Assembly: GCF_017377655.1 (NCBI RefSeq)
Contig: NZ_JAFREL010000073.1
Coordinates: forward strand, 1 to 27,277
Origin: Candidatus Enterococcus ferrettii
GTDB taxonomy: Bacteria; Bacillota; Bacilli; Lactobacillales; Enterococcaceae
Length of the DNA: 27,277 nucleotides
Reading direction: 5' to 3'
Under the pieces are notes generated by a model. It saw nothing but the letters and a program-made list of their open reading frames with translations. It searched no databases and was not told where the DNA came from. The position numbers and the translations under genes are program-made. Shown in pieces: positions 25,240 through 27,277 of the stretch. Every line of letters starts with the position of its first letter. The stretch's first letter is position 1.

Positions 25240-25937
25240 TGATTTTGACTGAAAATATAGCAAACGAAACCTATTTTTACGAGAAACTTCAAAGACTTAA
25301 TCATGAAGCTTTCGTTTCTTGTTCAGTATTGAACTCTTGGAGAAGTGGTCAAAAAATAGATAGCTGGATAAAAAACTTTTCGTTATTGGTTATCAGTGAA
25401 ACAATTGCTGATAACGATGCACTCAAATTATTGGATACTGTGAAAAAGCATGACATCTTTTTGTTGAGAAAACTTGACGAATACCCTTTAAAAGAAGAAA
25501 AATCTGACTTAGAACTGCAAGGATTTTACCATTGGATTTTTTCTCAAGCTTCCTTAACTGAATTACGAGAGTCCTTATTTTTTTTAAGAGAACTAGATCA
25601 AACAAGCCTTGGACAACATTTAGCACACGATGATGCTTATCTGCAGAATACACTGACGATTTTTAGAGAAAAACTTCCTCCTATTAATAGGCAGATTTTT
25701 TTGGCACTTGAGAAGCAAAACGGACAGGTCATCTCCAGAGAACAATTGTCTACTCAAATTTGGGGATATTGCAATCGATCAAGTCTCAGTCAACTATCGA
25801 GTCGAATGAAAACTATCAAACAAACTATTTTTGAAGAATTCAGCTACGACCACGCTATCTGTACTGAATGGAAAAATGGCTATAGTTTTAGTAACAGTTT
25901 TTATCAAGAGGTGATAAAAAAAGTGATCGCTAGTTGA
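25227..25937 (+). CDS. OmpR-like winged-helix regulator with a degenerate receiver-like domain
   Basis: The protein has 236 residues. The C-terminal part (about 150-232) is a winged helix of the OmpR/PhoB type (VISREQLSTQIWG, SSRMKTIKQ, GYSF). The N-terminal 125 residues have the strand/helix rhythm of a response-regulator receiver (VQIMILTEN, then FSLLVISET, then HDIFLLRKLDE). However, the strand that should end in the phosphorylated Asp reads LLVIS, and the acidic pair after the first strand is absent. I infer phosphorylation-independent action; no histidine kinase is nearby. The start follows GGAGGTGAACTT and lies inside the end of the LPXTG gene. It probably regulates this operon or a partner surface locus. 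Confidence 0.8.
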   Translation: MVQIMILTENIANETYFYEKLQRLNHEAFVSCSVLNSWRSGQKIDSWIKNFSLLVISETIADNDALKLLDTVKKHDIFLLRKLDEYPLKEEKSDLELQGFYHWIFSQASLTELRESLFFLRELDQTSLGQHLAHDDAYLQNTLTIFREKLPPINRQIFLALEKQNGQVISREQLSTQIWGYCNRSSLSQLSSRMKTIKQTIFEEFSYDHAICTEWKNGYSFSNSFYQEVIKKVIAS

Positions 25938-25995
25938 GAATTGGAAAATAGATCATGTTGCACTGAATTGACCTTAAGGAAAGGAATTGAATGAG

Positions 25996-26421
25996 ATGAA
26001 AAAATCATACTTGCTAATTATTATTCTTTTTAACGTCATTTTATTGACTGGTTGCTCCACTGAAGTTGAGCACTCTTTAGATTCAGAGGACATGGCAGAT
26101 TTAGCAGTTGTTCGAAATCAAGATTTTGGCAATGGTACTTTTGAGCTCCTATCGAATCCGATATCTGTCGATAGTAAAGAATTAGAGTTTATTACTTCTG
26201 AAATTGATGAAAATAAAATTACTTACATCTATGTAGCAGATAAGGAAGTTTTTAAACAAAAAATAAAGAACGAGCAACCGTATAAATTTTCTATTAAAGA
26301 TGTTGAGAATGCGCATAGCACAGAATATAACCCCAAAGTACAGTTAGTTCAATATGAAAAGGATAATGACATGAACAACTTCACCACCTTTAAACAAAGG
26401 AGTTATCAGGTCGAAAAATAG
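25996..26421 (+). CDS. Lipoprotein, 141 residues, unknown function
   Basis: From the ATG at 25996, preceded by AAGGAAAGGAA, the product has a lysine-start hydrophobic signal and a clean lipobox LTGC with Cys20, so it should be lipid-anchored on the outer face of the membrane. A TTG nine bases upstream is possible but unnecessary. The mature part is acidic with alternating strands and no motif I recognise. It follows the winged-helix protein by 58 bases on the same strand and is probably the last gene of the LPXTG-winged helix-lipoprotein operon. It could be a surface sensor or chaperone for the LPXTG protein, but nothing in the sequence decides this. Confidence 0.8.
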   Translation: MKKSYLLIIILFNVILLTGCSTEVEHSLDSEDMADLAVVRNQDFGNGTFELLSNPISVDSKELEFITSEIDENKITYIYVADKEVFKQKIKNEQPYKFSIKDVENAHSTEYNPKVQLVQYEKDNDMNNFTTFKQRSYQVEK

Positions 26422-26898
26422 AGACTTATTCTATAGTTTTATCTGACGTACTTTATAAATCATCTGATAAAAGTTAATACTTAAAATGGGCATTATCAAA
26501 CGATTTTGAAATGTTCTCAATAGAATGCGTCCGAATTTGAAAAGTGACGAATCTAGCCCGCTCATTACTTCATCAGCAGTAGCATGCAGTTGATTAAAAA
26601 CATGTGCGCATTTTGAAAAGAAAAGGTGCAATTTTGCTAACTCAAAGGCTGATAAAAGGAGACTTATTACAGTCTTCCCTCATCACTATACTTTGAACAT
26701 AGATAGGACAACGTGTAAAAATTTAAGAAATCTATTACTTAACTCTGAATCCTTTCTAAATGTTTTTTCTTTGAGAATAGTTAGTTCTCTTTTCCTCTTG
26801 ATTAGCTTTGAATCATTATTAAAAAAGGATTCGTGACTAAATACAATTGATATATACATTAAGTTCATTAAGTAGTTTTAGTCTTTTTAAAGACAAAG
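26422..26898. other. Gap after the lipoprotein gene with no convincing intact gene
   Basis: This is AT-rich DNA without a ribosome-site-supported gene on either strand. The minus strand holds the possible degraded frame at 26431-26676. A further 60-codon open stretch at 26686-26868 on the same strand has no ribosome site. I see no clear terminator for the lipoprotein gene. Confidence 0.5.
26431..26676 (-). pseudogene. Possible 5'-truncated reading frame
   Basis: On the minus strand the frame is open from about 26676 to the stop at 26431, starting after stop codons and without a start or ribosome site. It reads protein-like (LLSAFELAKLHLFF, HATADEVMSGLDSSLFKFGR, MPILSINFYQMIYK). The stretch just upstream on the same strand (26868-26686) is another short open frame with basic, helical composition, so both may be parts of one broken gene. 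I do not recognise the family, and this may be chance coding-like sequence. Confidence 0.3.
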
Positions 26899-26932
26899 AA
26901 AGAGTATGGGTGTGTGACTACCCGTACTCTTT
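26890..26932 (-). terminator. Intrinsic terminator of the right-edge LPXTG protein gene
   Basis: AAAGAGTATGGGT (26899-26911) pairs with ACCCGTACTCTTT (26920-26932) over 13 bp with one wobble and an 8-nt loop. On the minus strand it is followed by a T-rich stretch (TTTGTCTTT). It lies about 43 bases past the stop codon of the LPXTG gene; TTT on the plus side may let it work both ways. Confidence 0.75.
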
Positions 26933-26974
26933 TAGTCCACCAAAAGGCTTTGAAAATTAGCAAATGAATTAGTA

Positions 26975-27277
26975 TTATTTTTTTTGTTTTAAAAGAAATA
27001 ACCCTCCCAGCAAACTGATTAGCCCACCTAGAATCGCCAATAAATTACTCTTGGTTTCTCCAGTCCTTGGCAAGGATTCATAAGAAGAATTAGTATTTTC
27101 ATTTGACTTAGTGACAGGGCGGCTTTCTAATAAGTTACTTCCATAATTTGAGGAAGTATCGCTAATTCTGTTATTACGCCTCATTATATCTTTGCTTTCT
27201 ACTAGAGTATTTGGATCTGTAGTTGGTTTTGTATTTGGTTCCGTGCTTGGTTCTGTGCTTGGCTCTGTACTTGGTTC
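26975..27277 (-). CDS. C-terminal end of an LPXTG-anchored surface protein (5' part outside window)
   Basis: The frame is open from the right edge to TAA at 26975, so only the last 100 residues are visible. They begin with Pro-rich EPST/EPNT/DPNT four-residue repeats, a typical wall-spanning spacer. A Ser/Asn-rich linker follows, then LPRTG, a Gly/Leu-rich hydrophobic segment and the tail KQKK, which together form a sortase A sorting signal. An internal ATG at 27184 is not the start, since the repeat frame continues unbroken upstream. The functional domain lies beyond the window. Confidence 0.88.
   Translation of the reverse strand, partial: EPSTEPSTEPSTEPNTKPTTDPNTLVESKDIMRRNNRISDTSSNYGSNLLESRPVTKSNENTNSSYESLPRTGETKSNLLAILGGLISLLGGLFLLKQKK
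27207..27277 (-). repeat. 12-bp tandem repeats encoding (E/D/K)P(S/N/T)T
   Basis: Six imperfect 12-bp units (27207, 27219, 27231, 27243, 27255, then 27267 to the edge) of the form GT(A/G)NTTGGNTCT on the plus strand encode a Pro-Thr spacer on the minus strand. Copies nearest the edge are the most alike, suggesting continued expansion beyond the window. Confidence 0.85.

Noticed and set aside
26686..26868. 60-codon minus-strand open frame as a real gene
   Set aside because: There is no ribosome site and no recognisable domain; mentioned only as a possible piece of a broken gene.

Overview
The window reads as the chromosome of a low-GC, Gram-positive, facultatively fermentative lactic acid bacterium of the Lactobacillales, most likely an Enterococcus or close relative. 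The reasons are AT-rich DNA with AGGAGG-type ribosome sites, LPXTG cell-wall sorting signals, Mga-like regulators, a PrfA/Ers-like Crp/Fnr regulator, and an anaerobic ldh-pfl fermentation operon. I saw no tRNA, rRNA, CRISPR array or intact insertion sequence. The organism call is inference from gene content.

Layout. (1) 1-6353, minus: the N-terminal 2117 residues of a giant secreted adhesin, cut by the left edge. It has a signal peptide, collagen-binding-like modules, a SpaA/prealbumin-like domain, then exactly twelve complete Cna-B units (eleven of 282 bp, one of 276 bp). (2) 6495-11837, minus: an operon ldh - pflB - pflA - formate/nitrite-family channel, with an intrinsic terminator between pflB and pflA and two tandem terminators at its end. 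A possible degraded reading frame lies between the channel gene and those terminators. (3) 11838-12835: a divergent control region and a PrfA/Ers-like regulator on the plus strand. The region holds a perfect 14-bp PrfA box inside an 18-bp palindrome, abutting the -35 of the ldh promoter, plus two CcpA-like sites and a weaker second PrfA-like box on the regulator's own promoter. (4) 13159-14124: an aldo/keto reductase behind a 19-bp-spacer promoter of the kind MerR-family activators use. (5) 14202-21084, minus: a likely three-gene surface operon made of a 137-residue membrane-anchored protein, a 61-residue membrane-anchored peptide and a 2025-residue DUF11-type LPXTG protein. (6) 21184-24317: two convergent Mga-like regulators. 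(7) 24570-26421, plus: a second small surface operon made of a short LPXTG protein with an abnormal start, an OmpR-like winged-helix protein with a receiver-like N-terminus lacking the phospho-acceptor Asp, and a lipoprotein. (8) 26422-27277: a possible degraded frame, a terminator, and the C-terminus of another LPXTG protein cut by the right edge.

How it fits together. The left half couples pyruvate metabolism (lactate versus formate plus acetyl-CoA, with formate export) to a PrfA-type regulator and probably carbon catabolite control. The right half is mirror-like: each Mga-like regulator is transcribed away from a surface-protein operon, so each probably controls its neighbour. The most distinctive signal is the Listeria-type PrfA box placed over a central fermentation operon beside a PrfA-like gene.
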